DNA of 64,000 bases from CBDDIP01 sp965229005 (GTDB lineage Bacteria > Actinomycetota > Acidimicrobiia > Acidimicrobiales > Ilumatobacteraceae), in assembly GCA_965229005.1 (NCBI GenBank), contig CBDDIP010000002.1, positions 3,410,001-3,474,000 on the forward strand. Direction: 5' to 3'. Shown piece after piece: positions 50,683 to 59,016 of the stretch; position 1 is the first letter of the stretch; each line of letters starts with the position of its first letter. The notes beneath the pieces are model-generated. The model was not told the origin of the DNA, ran no database searches, and saw nothing but the letters and a program-made list of their open reading frames with translations. A program made the position numbers and the translations under genes.

Positions 50683-51638
50683 GCACCACCACCGATCACC
50701 CCACCCTCGAGCCCTTCATGGACATCGACCTGCCGTTGCCCGATCGGCGCGATGGCAAGGTTCGCGTGTCCTACGAGTACGGCCCGCAGCAGCGCCTGTT
50801 CGTCACCACCGACCGGCTGTCGGCGTTCGATCGCGTCATCGCCGGCGTGCCGTGCAAGGGCCAGGTGCTCAACCAGCTCGCCGCGTGGTGGTTCGCCACC
50901 ACCTCCGACATCGTCGCCAACCACGTGGTCGCCGTTCCCGACCCCAACGTCCTCATCGCCCGCACGGCCACTGCGCTGCCCGTCGAGGTCGTCGTGCGCG
51001 GGTACATCACCGGCGTCACCACCACCTCGCTGTGGCACCTGTACTCGCAGGGCGGCCGCGACATCTACGGCCACCGCTTCCCCGACGGCCTGCTGAAGAA
51101 CACCGAGCTGCCCGACGCGATCATCACCCCCACCACCAAGGCCGAGGCCGGCCACCACGACGAGCCGATCGGCGTCGACGAGGTCGTCAGCGCCGGACTC
51201 GTCGCCAACGCGCTGTGGGAACGGGTGCAGCAAGCAGCGCTGGCGATGTTCCGACGCGGACAAGAGGTCGCGGCCAACGCCGGGCTGATCCTCGCCGACA
51301 CCAAGTACGAGTTCGGACTCAGCGCCGGCGGCGAACTGATGGTCATCGACGAGATGCACACCCCCGACTCGTCGCGGTACTGGGTTGCCGACAGCTACGC
51401 CGACCGGCTGCAGGCCGGTGAGGAGCCCGAGAGCCTCGACAAGGAAGTCGTCCGCCGTGCCCTGATCGACGCCGGCTACCGCGGCGATGGCCCACCGCCG
51501 GAGCTGCCCGCCGCCGTGTGGCAGGCCACGTCGCAGCGCTACATCAACGCCTTCGAGCGCCTCACGGCAACCCCCTTCCAACCAGGCCGCACCCCGGTCG
51601 ACCAACGAATCCAGGAGTGGCACCGCCATGCAAGCTGA
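50679..51638 (+). CDS. purC: SAICAR synthetase
   Basis: 319 aa. N-lobe RRDGKVRVSYEYGPQQRLFV, then TDRLSAFDRVIAGVPCKGQV, substrate-binding VEVVVRGYITGVTTTSLWHL, KNTELPDAIITPTTKAEAGH, and the active-site IDEMHTPDSSRYWVADSYAD. It condenses CAIR with aspartate using ATP. The C-terminal DAGYRGDGPPPELPAAVW tail matches long PurC forms. ATG 50679 overlaps the purQ stop (ATGA). The 3' end overlaps the purF start by 11 bp. Confidence 0.94.
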   Translation: MSTTTDHPTLEPFMDIDLPLPDRRDGKVRVSYEYGPQQRLFVTTDRLSAFDRVIAGVPCKGQVLNQLAAWWFATTSDIVANHVVAVPDPNVLIARTATALPVEVVVRGYITGVTTTSLWHLYSQGGRDIYGHRFPDGLLKNTELPDAIITPTTKAEAGHHDEPIGVDEVVSAGLVANALWERVQQAALAMFRRGQEVAANAGLILADTKYEFGLSAGGELMVIDEMHTPDSSRYWVADSYADRLQAGEEPESLDKEVVRRALIDAGYRGDGPPPELPAAVWQATSQRYINAFERLTATPFQPGRTPVDQRIQEWHRHAS

Positions 51639-53157
51639 GGACCAAGCCGTGCCAGTGTCCCTGAGATCGAGCCACGCCCTCGGCGACCACCTCAGCGGAG
51701 GCGTCGGTGACTCTTCGCGGACGAGTTCGACGCAGTCGGACTCACCGAAAGAGGAGTGCGGCGTGTTCGGTGTCTCGACGCCGCACGGCGACGGCGTTGC
51801 TCAGACGGTGTTCTTCGGGTTGTTCGCGCTGCAGCACCGGGGGCAGGAGGCGGCGGGGATCGCGGTCAGTGACGGCAGTCGGGTTCGCCTGCACAAGGAC
51901 AGCGGGCTCGTCGCCAACGTGTTCACCCCGGCCACGATGGCCACGCTCACCGGCTACCACGGCATCGGCCACACCCGCTACAGCACCACCGGGGCCAACG
52001 CCCAGCGCAACATCCAGCCGTTCCTCGTCGAGACGATGCACGGGCCGCTGGCACTCGCGCACAACGGCAACCTCGTCAACGCCCCGGCGCTGCGCGACGA
52101 GCTGCTCGGCCGCGGCTTCGGCCTCACGGCCACCAGCGACACCGAGGTGATGACGTTGATGCTCGCCGCCGCAGGCGGCAAGACGTGGGAGGACCGCGTC
52201 GAGCGCACGCTGCCCGCCTGGAAGGGCGCCTTCTCGCTCGTCGTGCTGGCCAGCGATCGCGTCATCGCCGTGCGCGACCCGTGGGGCTTCCGCCCGATGA
52301 GCGTCGGCCGCCTGCCGCACGGTGGTCACGCCGTTGCCTCGGAGACCTGTGCGCTCACCACGCTCGGTTGCGTCGACATCAGCGAGGTCGCCCCCGGGGA
52401 GATCGTCACCTTGCAGGGTGCAGAGATCACCCGCCGACAAGCGCTGACGCCCGCGGCAACGCCGGCGCGCTGCACGTTCGAGTTCGTGTACTTCAGCCGC
52501 CCCGACAGCGTGTGGGCCGACCGCAACGTGCACCACGTTCGCCAGCGCCTCGGCGAGGAGCTGGCCGCCGAGGCACCCGCCGACGCCGACGTGGTCATCC
52601 CGGTGCCCGACTCGTCGATCCCCGCAGCGATCGGGTTCAGCCGGGCCAGCGGCATCGCCCACAACGACGGGCTGATCAAGAACCGCTACATCGGGCGCAC
52701 GTTCATCGAGCCGACGCAGGACCTGCGCGAGCGCGGCGTGGCGTTGAAGTTCAATGCGCTGGCCGAGAACCTCGCCGGCAAACGGGTGATCATGATCGAC
52801 GACTCGTTGGTCCGCGGCACGACGGCCGGCCCGCTGGTCAAGCTCGTGCGCGACGCCGGAGCCACCGAGGTGCACCTGCGGATCACCTGTCCGCCGATCA
52901 CCCACGCCTGCCACTTCGGCGTCGACATGGGCCACGACGGCGACCTGATGGCGTCGCGGCTGAACATCGAGGAGATGCGCGAGTTCATCGGCGCCGACTC
53001 GTTGGCGTTCCTCTCGCTCGAGGGGATGATGCGGGCGATCACCCACGATGCCCGCGGCGACGAGGCCGGTTACTGCAACGCCTGCTTCACGGGCCGCTAC
53101 CCGATGCCCGTCGGCGAAGCCGCTGCCAAGCTGTCGTTCGAAGGCGTGCTGGCATGA
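51628..53157 (+). CDS. purF: Amidophosphoribosyltransferase
   Basis: 509 aa. A propeptide of about 43 residues precedes the N-terminal nucleophile Cys44 (KEECGVFGVS). The glutaminase domain contains FGLFALQHRGQEAAGIAVSD, GIGHTRYSTTGANAQRNIQP and LALAHNGNLVNAPALRDELL. The PRT domain has the PRPP-binding loop VIMIDDSLVRGTTAGPLVKL near residue 390. Cys in ITCPPITHACHFGVD and GYCNACFTGRYP fits the Bacillus-type 4Fe-4S protein. It makes phosphoribosylamine, the first committed step. ATG 51628 overlaps purC by 11 bp. It ends at copy 1 of the 17-bp tandem repeat. Confidence 0.95.
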   Translation: MQAEDQAVPVSLRSSHALGDHLSGGVGDSSRTSSTQSDSPKEECGVFGVSTPHGDGVAQTVFFGLFALQHRGQEAAGIAVSDGSRVRLHKDSGLVANVFTPATMATLTGYHGIGHTRYSTTGANAQRNIQPFLVETMHGPLALAHNGNLVNAPALRDELLGRGFGLTATSDTEVMTLMLAAAGGKTWEDRVERTLPAWKGAFSLVVLASDRVIAVRDPWGFRPMSVGRLPHGGHAVASETCALTTLGCVDISEVAPGEIVTLQGAEITRRQALTPAATPARCTFEFVYFSRPDSVWADRNVHHVRQRLGEELAAEAPADADVVIPVPDSSIPAAIGFSRASGIAHNDGLIKNRYIGRTFIEPTQDLRERGVALKFNALAENLAGKRVIMIDDSLVRGTTAGPLVKLVRDAGATEVHLRITCPPITHACHFGVDMGHDGDLMASRLNIEEMREFIGADSLAFLSLEGMMRAITHDARGDEAGYCNACFTGRYPMPVGEAAAKLSFEGVLA

Positions 53158-53194
53158 ACGGTGTGCTGGCATGAACGGTGTCCTGGCATGAACG
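53144..53194 (+). repeat. Triplicated 17-bp unit across the purF-purDM junction
   Basis: Three head-to-tail copies of a 17-bp unit: GCGTGCTGGCATGAACG (53144-53160), GTGTGCTGGCATGAACG (53161-53177) and GTGTCCTGGCATGAACG (53178-53194). purF stops in copy 1. The ATG in copies 1 and 2 (53154 and 53171) each open the six-codon frame MNGVLA, ending by ATGA overlap. Only the ATG in copy 3 (53188) starts purDM. Because 17 is not a multiple of three, the duplication created this chain of tiny reading frames. Confidence 0.88.
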
Positions 53195-55365
53195 TCGTGG
53201 TCATCGGATCGGGCGGACGCGAGGCGGCCATCGCCTGGGCGTGCCGCCGCCACGGTCACTTCGTGGTCGTGCAGCCCGAGCTCACCGACAACGTCGTGGT
53301 CGGCGCCGTCGATCTGGTGATCGTCGGTCCGGAGTCGGCGCTCGTCGCCGGTGTTGCCGACGAGTGCGCCCGTCGCGGCGTGCCCTGCTTCGGCCCCACC
53401 GCCGAGCTCGCCCGACTCGAGTCGTCCAAGGGCTTCACGCGTTCGTTGGCGCTGCAGCTCGGGTTGCCGTCGCCTCGGTTCGTGCGCAGCGACGACGCGG
53501 ACACCGCCATCAACTGGTGGCACGACAGCGGCATCCCGGTGGTGGTCAAGCTGGACGGCCTCGCCGCCGGCAAGGGCGTGATCGTGCCCGAGAGCGCCGC
53601 CGCCACCGACGCAGCCATCCGCGAGCTCGTGGCACACGGCTCGATCGTGCTCGAGGAGCGGCTCAGTGGCCCGGAGTGCAGCTTGATGGTGCTCTGCGAC
53701 GGCAAGGTCGGCCGCCCCCTGCCCCTGTCGCAGGACCACAAGCGCATCGGCGACGGCGACACCGGCCCGAACACTGGCGGCATGGGCGCCTACGCACCCG
53801 CGCCGGTGCCGTACGACGCCGCCGACCTCACGGCAACCTTCGTCCAGCCGGTGCTCGATCACTTCGCCGCCAAGGGCACGCCGTTCGTCGGCGTCCTGTA
53901 CGCCGGGCTGATGCTCACTGCCGACGGACCGCGTCTGCTCGAGTTCAACTGCCGCTTCGGCGACCCCGAGGCGCAGGCCGTGCTGCCGTTGCTGGAATCC
54001 GACCTCGCCGAGCTGGCGTTGGCGGCGTGCCACGGCGAGCTGGCAGACGCCGAGGTGCGCTTCGCCCCCGGCTCGGCGTGCGCAGTGGTCGCCGCTGCCC
54101 CTGGCTACCCGGACGCACCGCAGCTCGGCGGCACGATCACTGGCCTGCGCCGCGATCAGCGCTCCGGCTCGCTGACGTTCCTGGCCGGCACCGACGGCGA
54201 AGTCGTCACCGGCGGTCGGGTGCTCGCGGTCACCGGACTGGGTGCCGACCTCGGCGCCGCTCGGGCCAACGCGTACACGGCGCTCGGCGAGATCCACTTC
54301 CCCGGCATGCAGGTGCGCAACGACATCGGCTGGCGGGCCCTCGGGGCCACGCTGACGTCGTACGCCGCCGCCGGGGTGGACATCGACGAGGGCACGCGTG
54401 CCGTCAGCCAGATGAAGGAAGCCGTCGAGCGCACCCACGGGCCGGCCGTGCTGCGCGGCCTCGGCAGCTTCGGTGGGTCGTTCAGCGGCGCGGCGATCAA
54501 GGCGATGGACGAGCCGGTGCTCGTGGCGTCCACGGACGGGGTGGGCACGAAGGTCGAGCTCGCCGCCCGCCTCGGCCGGTACCGCGGGGTCGGCATGGAC
54601 ATCGTCAACCACTGCATCAATGACGTCCTCGTGCAGGGCGCCCGGCCGCTGTTCTTCCTCGACTACGTCGCCTCCAGCCGCCTCGACGCCAACCAGGTCG
54701 CCGAGGTCGTGCAGGGCATGGCTGCGGCGTGCGAGGCGTCCGGGTGTGCGCTGCTCGGCGGCGAGACCGCCGAGATGCCCGGTGTGTACGCCGACGGCGC
54801 GTTCGACATCGCCGGCACGCTCGTCGGTCTGGTGGAGCAACGCGACCTGCTGCCGCGCGACGACCTGCACGACGGCGACGTGCTCATCGGTGTCGCGTCC
54901 AACGGACCGCACACCAACGGCTACTCGTTCCTGCGCAAGCTGTTCCAGTGGCTGCCGATGGAGAGCACGCCACCCGGATTCGATCGCACGCTCGGCGACA
55001 CGCTGCTCGAGCCGCACCGCAGCTACCTGCCGGTGCTGGAGGCCGCGCTGGCCACCGGCCTCGTGAAGGCGTTGGCGCACATCACCGGTGGCGGACTGCC
55101 GGAGAACCTGCCGCGGGTGCTGCCCGGCGACTGCGACGCGGTCGTCGAGCTCGGCTCGTGGCCGGTGCCGCCGCTGTTCCGTCTGGTGCGCGAGGCCGCG
55201 GTCGGCTTCGGCACCCATGAGCTGTACCGCACGGTCAACATGGGCATCGGCATGGTCGTCGTGTGCGCGCCGGGCGATGTGGCCGCGGTGCAGGCATCGA
55301 TCGCCGAGCCGACGTGGCGCATCGGCAACCTCCAATCCGGCGGCGGCAAGGTGCTGCTGCGATGA
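53188..55365 (+). CDS. Bifunctional PurD-PurM fusion (GAR synthetase / AIR synthetase)
   Basis: 725 aa. Residues 1 to about 385 are GAR synthetase (PurD): IGSGGREAAIAWACRRHGHF, VDLVIVGPESALVAGVADEC, ATP-grasp PVVVKLDGLAAGKGVIVPES and LLEFNCRFGDPEAQAV. About 390-725 is AIR synthetase (PurM): SYAAAGVDIDEGTRAVSQMK, LVASTDGVGTKVELA, CALLGGETAEMPGVYADGAF, ITGGGLPENLPR. The N-domain of PurD is about 30 residues short. The conserved GREHA has become GREAA and the PGNAGT loop is missing, although the ATP-grasp core looks complete. ATG 53188 is in copy 3 of the 17-bp repeat. It carries out two consecutive-branch steps of IMP synthesis. Confidence 0.93.
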   Translation: MNVVVIGSGGREAAIAWACRRHGHFVVVQPELTDNVVVGAVDLVIVGPESALVAGVADECARRGVPCFGPTAELARLESSKGFTRSLALQLGLPSPRFVRSDDADTAINWWHDSGIPVVVKLDGLAAGKGVIVPESAAATDAAIRELVAHGSIVLEERLSGPECSLMVLCDGKVGRPLPLSQDHKRIGDGDTGPNTGGMGAYAPAPVPYDAADLTATFVQPVLDHFAAKGTPFVGVLYAGLMLTADGPRLLEFNCRFGDPEAQAVLPLLESDLAELALAACHGELADAEVRFAPGSACAVVAAAPGYPDAPQLGGTITGLRRDQRSGSLTFLAGTDGEVVTGGRVLAVTGLGADLGAARANAYTALGEIHFPGMQVRNDIGWRALGATLTSYAAAGVDIDEGTRAVSQMKEAVERTHGPAVLRGLGSFGGSFSGAAIKAMDEPVLVASTDGVGTKVELAARLGRYRGVGMDIVNHCINDVLVQGARPLFFLDYVASSRLDANQVAEVVQGMAAACEASGCALLGGETAEMPGVYADGAFDIAGTLVGLVEQRDLLPRDDLHDGDVLIGVASNGPHTNGYSFLRKLFQWLPMESTPPGFDRTLGDTLLEPHRSYLPVLEAALATGLVKALAHITGGGLPENLPRVLPGDCDAVVELGSWPVPPLFRLVREAAVGFGTHELYRTVNMGIGMVVVCAPGDVAAVQASIAEPTWRIGNLQSGGGKVLLR

Positions 55366-55973
55366 ACGGTCGGCTGCCGCGCATCGTCGTGCTCGCCTCC
55401 GGGCACGGCAGCAACCTGCAGGCGATCATCGACGCCAGCGCCGACGGCCGGCTGCCCGCCGAGGTGGTCGCCGTCGTCTCCGACCGTCGCGACTCGGGCG
55501 CACTGCACCGGGCCACACTGGCCGGCATCCCGTCGGTGCTGGTCGAACGCCACCAGGATCCACTCGAGCCACGGGCCGACTACGACGCCCGGCTGGCCGA
55601 CATCGTCGCCGGCTTCTCGCCACACGTCGTCGTGCTCGCCGGATGGATGCGCCTGCTGTCGATGAGCTTCCTCGGCTGGTTCCCGTCGATGGTCGTCAAC
55701 CTCCACCCTGCGCTGCCCGGCGAGCTCGCCGGCACGCACGCCATCGAGCGCGCATTCGACGAGTGGCGAGCGGGGCGACGCACACACACCGGGGTGATGG
55801 TCCACCTCGTGCCCGACGAGGGCGTCGACGACGGCCCGGTGCTCGCATCTCGCGAGGTTCCGTTCCTCGACGGCGACACACTCGACAGCGTCACCGCACG
55901 CATCCACGACGTCGAGCACGAGCTGCTCGTCCACACCTTGGCCACCCTTTGCACGACAGGAGCGCACGCATGA
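55362..55973 (+). CDS. purN: GAR formyltransferase
   Basis: 203 aa. Folate/substrate motifs: RIVVLASGHGSNLQAIIDAS, AVVSDRRDSGALHRATLAGI, catalytic NLHPALPGELAGTHAIERAF (Asn, His) and MVHLVPDEGVDDGPVLASRE (Asp). It transfers the formyl group of 10-formyl-THF to GAR. ATG 55362 overlaps the purDM stop (ATGA), so PurD-PurM and PurN are consecutive products. This is the GARS-AIRS-GART order of the animal trifunctional protein, here split only before the last domain. It overlaps guaB by four bases. Confidence 0.95.
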   Translation: MNGRLPRIVVLASGHGSNLQAIIDASADGRLPAEVVAVVSDRRDSGALHRATLAGIPSVLVERHQDPLEPRADYDARLADIVAGFSPHVVVLAGWMRLLSMSFLGWFPSMVVNLHPALPGELAGTHAIERAFDEWRAGRRTHTGVMVHLVPDEGVDDGPVLASREVPFLDGDTLDSVTARIHDVEHELLVHTLATLCTTGAHA

Positions 55974-57487
55974 GCAACCGCGAATTCTTCGACCGCTTCG
56001 AAGCCCTCACCTTCGACGACGTGGTCGTCGTCCCCGGGTACAGCGACGTCCTGCCCGACACGGTGGACACATCGGCCACGTTCGCCGCCGACATCGTCCT
56101 CGCCGTCCCCGTCGTGTCCGCAGCGATGGACAAGGTCACCGAAGCGCGCATGGCGATCGCCCTGGCACGCGAAGGCGGCATCGGCGTGATCCACCGCAAC
56201 CTGGCCATCGCCGATCAGGCAGCCGAGGTGCAGAAGGTCAAGCGCAGCCAGAGCGGCATGATCACCGACCCGGTCACGCTGCCGCCGTCGGCGACGCTGC
56301 ACGACGCCGAAGAGCTGATGAACCGCTTCAAGTTCTCCGGCGTGCCGATCACCGATCCGTCCGGTCGCCTCGTCGGCATCCTCACCAACCGCGACCTGCG
56401 CTTCTGCAGCGCTGCCGACTACGACCGGCCCGTCACGGAGTTCATGACGAGCATCGGCCTGGTCACCGCACGCGAGGGCACCACGCTCGAGGAGGCCAAG
56501 GTTCTCCTGCAGAAGCACCGCATCGAGAAGCTGCCGCTCGTCGACGACGATCAGCGCCTGATCGGGTTGATCACGGTCAAGGACATCCTCAAGCGCCAGG
56601 AGTTCCCCAACGCCACCCGCGACGGTGGTGGCCGCCTGCGTTGTGCGGCAGCCGTGGGCGTCGGCGCCGATCTCGAGGAGCGCGTCGACGCGCTGGTCGC
56701 CACCAAGGTCGACGCCGTCGCCATCGACACCGCCCACGGCCACTCGGCCGGGGTGATCAAGGCGATCGAGCGGATCAAGGCGTCCTGGCCGTCGTTGCCC
56801 GTGATCGCCGGCAACGTCGTCACCGAGGACGGCGTCGACGCACTCGTCAACGCCGGCGCCGACGCCGTGAAGGTCGGCGTGGGCGCCGGGTCGATCTGCA
56901 CCACCCGCGTCGTCAGTGGAGCCGGGATGCCGCAGCTGTCGGCCATCTGGTTCACCGCCCAGCACGCCCGGCGGCGGGGCATCCCGATCATCGCCGACGG
57001 CGGGATCACCTACTCCGGCGACGTCGTCAAGGCCATCGCGGCCGGCGCCGAGACCGTCATGCTCGGCTCGATGCTGGCCGGCACCGACGAAGCGCCCGGC
57101 GAGCTGGAGCTGTTCGAGGGCCGTCGCTACAAGACCTACCGCGGCATGGGCTCGATGGGTGCCATGCAGGGACTGGGCGCCGACCGCTACGCCTCGGCGC
57201 AATCCAGCTCGACCAACACCCGCAACACGGCCGTCGGCGCGGCCACCCGCAAGCTCGTACCGGAAGGCATCGAGGGACGCGTGGCCTATGCCGGCACGCT
57301 GGGCGACGTCATCTACCAGCTCGTCGGCGGCCTGCGCAGCGGCATGGGCTACGCCGGCGCGGCGACCCTGGAATCGCTGCGTGGCGGGGCACGGTTCATG
57401 AAGGTCACCACCGCCGGGCGCGAAGAGAGCCACCCGCACGACGTGACGATCACCAAGGAAGCGCCGAACTACTCCACTCGCGGCTGA
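55970..57487 (+). CDS. guaB: IMP dehydrogenase
   Basis: 505 aa. Barrel start ALTFDDVVVVPGYSDVLPDT, CBS (Bateman) pair at about 97-205 (GMITDPVTLPPSATLHDAEE, LVDDDQRLIGLITVKDILKR), NAD site AVAIDTAHGHSAGVIKAIER, catalytic loop KVGVGAGSICTTRVV with Cys310, then PIIADGGITYSGDVVKAIAA and the mobile flap YRGMGSMGAMQG with YASAQ. The usual TGVGVPQ after the Cys reads SGAGMPQ, a mild variation. It oxidises IMP to XMP toward GMP. Ending the purine operon with guaB links de novo synthesis to guanine output. ATG 55970 overlaps the purN stop. Confidence 0.94.
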   Translation: MSNREFFDRFEALTFDDVVVVPGYSDVLPDTVDTSATFAADIVLAVPVVSAAMDKVTEARMAIALAREGGIGVIHRNLAIADQAAEVQKVKRSQSGMITDPVTLPPSATLHDAEELMNRFKFSGVPITDPSGRLVGILTNRDLRFCSAADYDRPVTEFMTSIGLVTAREGTTLEEAKVLLQKHRIEKLPLVDDDQRLIGLITVKDILKRQEFPNATRDGGGRLRCAAAVGVGADLEERVDALVATKVDAVAIDTAHGHSAGVIKAIERIKASWPSLPVIAGNVVTEDGVDALVNAGADAVKVGVGAGSICTTRVVSGAGMPQLSAIWFTAQHARRRGIPIIADGGITYSGDVVKAIAAGAETVMLGSMLAGTDEAPGELELFEGRRYKTYRGMGSMGAMQGLGADRYASAQSSSTNTRNTAVGAATRKLVPEGIEGRVAYAGTLGDVIYQLVGGLRSGMGYAGAATLESLRGGARFMKVTTAGREESHPHDVTITKEAPNYSTRG

Positions 57488-57505
57488 ACCCGCGAGCATG
57501 GTGCC

Positions 57506-57925
57506 ATGACCGAGCGCAAACCGCCGGGCGCCAGCTGGGAGAGCTGGGTCGATCAGCAGATCCGCGAGGGCATCGAGCGCGGCCAGTTCGATCGGCTCGC
57601 TGGCGCGGGCAAACCGCTGGCCGGGCTCGACGGCACCGGCGACGTCGTGCGCGACGAGGACTGGTGGGTGAAGGAGAAGCTCAAGCGCGAGGAGGTCAGC
57701 TTCCTGCCGCCTGCGCTGGCCGTGCGCAAGGAGCTCGACGAGGCGCGGGCCAAGATCGACGCGGCGATCCTCGAGCACACCGTGCGCAAGATCGTCGCCG
57801 AGATCAACGACCGCATCCGCGAGGTCAACCGCGGCACGATCACCGGGCCACCATCGACGTTGATGCCACTCGACGTCGAGCAGACGGTCATCAGCTGGCG
57901 CACCAAGCGCGACGCGACGCGCTAG
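57506..57925 (+). CDS. DUF1992 (DnaJ-homologue C28-like) protein
   Basis: 139 aa. Helical and charged: SWESWVDQQIREGIERGQFD, LAGAGKPLAGLDGTGDVVRD, WWVKEKLKREEVSFLPPALA and VRKELDEARAKIDAAILEHT, NDRIREVNRGTITGPPSTLM. The WVDQ...AxGRFDxLxGxGKPL-like arrangement and WWVKxKLKRE are the DUF1992/DNAJC28 signature. Function unknown; bacterial members are usually stand-alone. It starts 18 bp after guaB on the same strand, so it may be a tail gene of the purine operon. It has a convergent neighbour. Confidence 0.85.
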   Translation: MTERKPPGASWESWVDQQIREGIERGQFDRLAGAGKPLAGLDGTGDVVRDEDWWVKEKLKREEVSFLPPALAVRKELDEARAKIDAAILEHTVRKIVAEINDRIREVNRGTITGPPSTLMPLDVEQTVISWRTKRDATR

Positions 57926-57956
57926 CCGTCACCTTCGGCCGGGATCAGGGTGACGG
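57926..57956. terminator. Hairpin at the end of the purine operon
   Basis: CCGTCACC (57926-57933) pairs with GGTGACGG (57949-57956) around a 15-base loop. It begins at the DUF1992 stop and extends into the 3' end of the convergent membrane-protein gene (57945). There is no T-run. A terminator is plausible by position but weak by structure. Confidence 0.35.
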
Positions 57957-58937
57957 CGGTGGACCGCCGACGGCAACGGAGATGTCGACGGTGATCGGCG
58001 GCGCCTCGCTGGCGACCGACGACACTGTTTCGGGCGTGAGGGCCGGAATGGTCGAGCCCACGCCGGGGATCGTCGTCGAGGTCGGTGTCGCCGGGTCGTC
58101 GCGCTGGACGCGGTCCCACCAGCCGAGTGCCACGCCACCGGCGAGCACGAAGCCGACGATCACCGCGAGCGCGGAGGTGACCCACAGGCGCGCCGGGCGC
58201 CGGCGGTAGAACTGGCCCATCCAAGCGTCGAACGTGCGGTGCGAGCCTCGACCGAGACGCGACACCGAGAACATCGCGCCGAGATCGATGACCGCCCGGC
58301 AGACCAGCGCGATCGCTGCCAGCGTGCCGAGGATGATCGTCGCCGTCAGTCCCCAGCCCGAACCGTGGAAGGTCTCGGTCAGCGTGCTCGGGCGATCGCT
58401 GAACTTCACGGCCAGCAGCGCATCGCGCAGGTCGCCGCGGCCGATGCCCTTGTACGTCGTGTGCTCGGCCCAGGCCAACATGACCCAGGCGAGGATGACG
58501 ACCGCTCCCGACCGCACGACCGTTTGGCGACCACCCGGCGGCAACGGCACCTTGCGCACCCACGCGATCGCTCCGAGCACGACGAGCGCCAGCGCCGAGC
58601 CCAGGAGGAAGTAGATGAAGAACGGCACGAGCGCCGTGGCCGTCGACAGCGCCAGGACGGCGAGCACCGTCGCGGTCAGGCCGATGACGAGGTCGGCCAC
58701 CCAGTCATCGTCGTCGCCCCACTCGCCCGGTCCGACGTATCCGGCTTCCCAGCGCGGGCGCCACGCCGACCGCGAGGGTGGCATCACCCGCTCCCACTCG
58801 GCGCGCGACAACGGTGGCGGCATCGGCGGCGTGGGCACGCCAACGGGCCGGTGAGCGTTGCGCCACTGGCGCACGAACTCGTTCACACCGGCGACCACAC
58901 CCACGCCGAGCACGAACCCGAACGGTGCAGCACTCAT
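57945..58937 (-). CDS. Multi-pass membrane protein of unknown function
   Basis: 330 aa. An N-terminal helix (APFGFVLGVGVVAGVNEFVR), then Pro-rich RPVGVPTPPMPPPLSRAEWE, helices LVIGLTATVLAVLALSTATA, VPFFIYFLLGSALALVVLGA, AVVILAWVMLAWAEHTTYKG, LTATIILGTLAAIALVCRAV and TSALAVIVGFVLAGGVALGW, and a Ser/Thr/Pro C-terminal tail that would be outside. No motif identifies it. It lies upstream of the VWA gene with 80 bp between and faces the purine operon tail. Confidence 0.72.
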   Translation of the reverse strand: MSAAPFGFVLGVGVVAGVNEFVRQWRNAHRPVGVPTPPMPPPLSRAEWERVMPPSRSAWRPRWEAGYVGPGEWGDDDDWVADLVIGLTATVLAVLALSTATALVPFFIYFLLGSALALVVLGAIAWVRKVPLPPGGRQTVVRSGAVVILAWVMLAWAEHTTYKGIGRGDLRDALLAVKFSDRPSTLTETFHGSGWGLTATIILGTLAAIALVCRAVIDLGAMFSVSRLGRGSHRTFDAWMGQFYRRRPARLWVTSALAVIVGFVLAGGVALGWWDRVQRDDPATPTSTTIPGVGSTIPALTPETVSSVASEAPPITVDISVAVGGPPPSP

Positions 58938-59016
58938 GCGCTGATGCCCCGATTATCCAACGCCGGTCCCCGCTCGCATCCGGCGGAGGTTAGCGGCCGT
59001 GTCGCGACGCGGCAGG

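Noticed and set aside
51742..55335. A 1197-codon open frame on the minus strand opposite purF and purDM
   Set aside because: It is the GC-rich antisense shadow of two certain purine genes; the translation is Arg/His/Ala/Gly-rich with no family motif.
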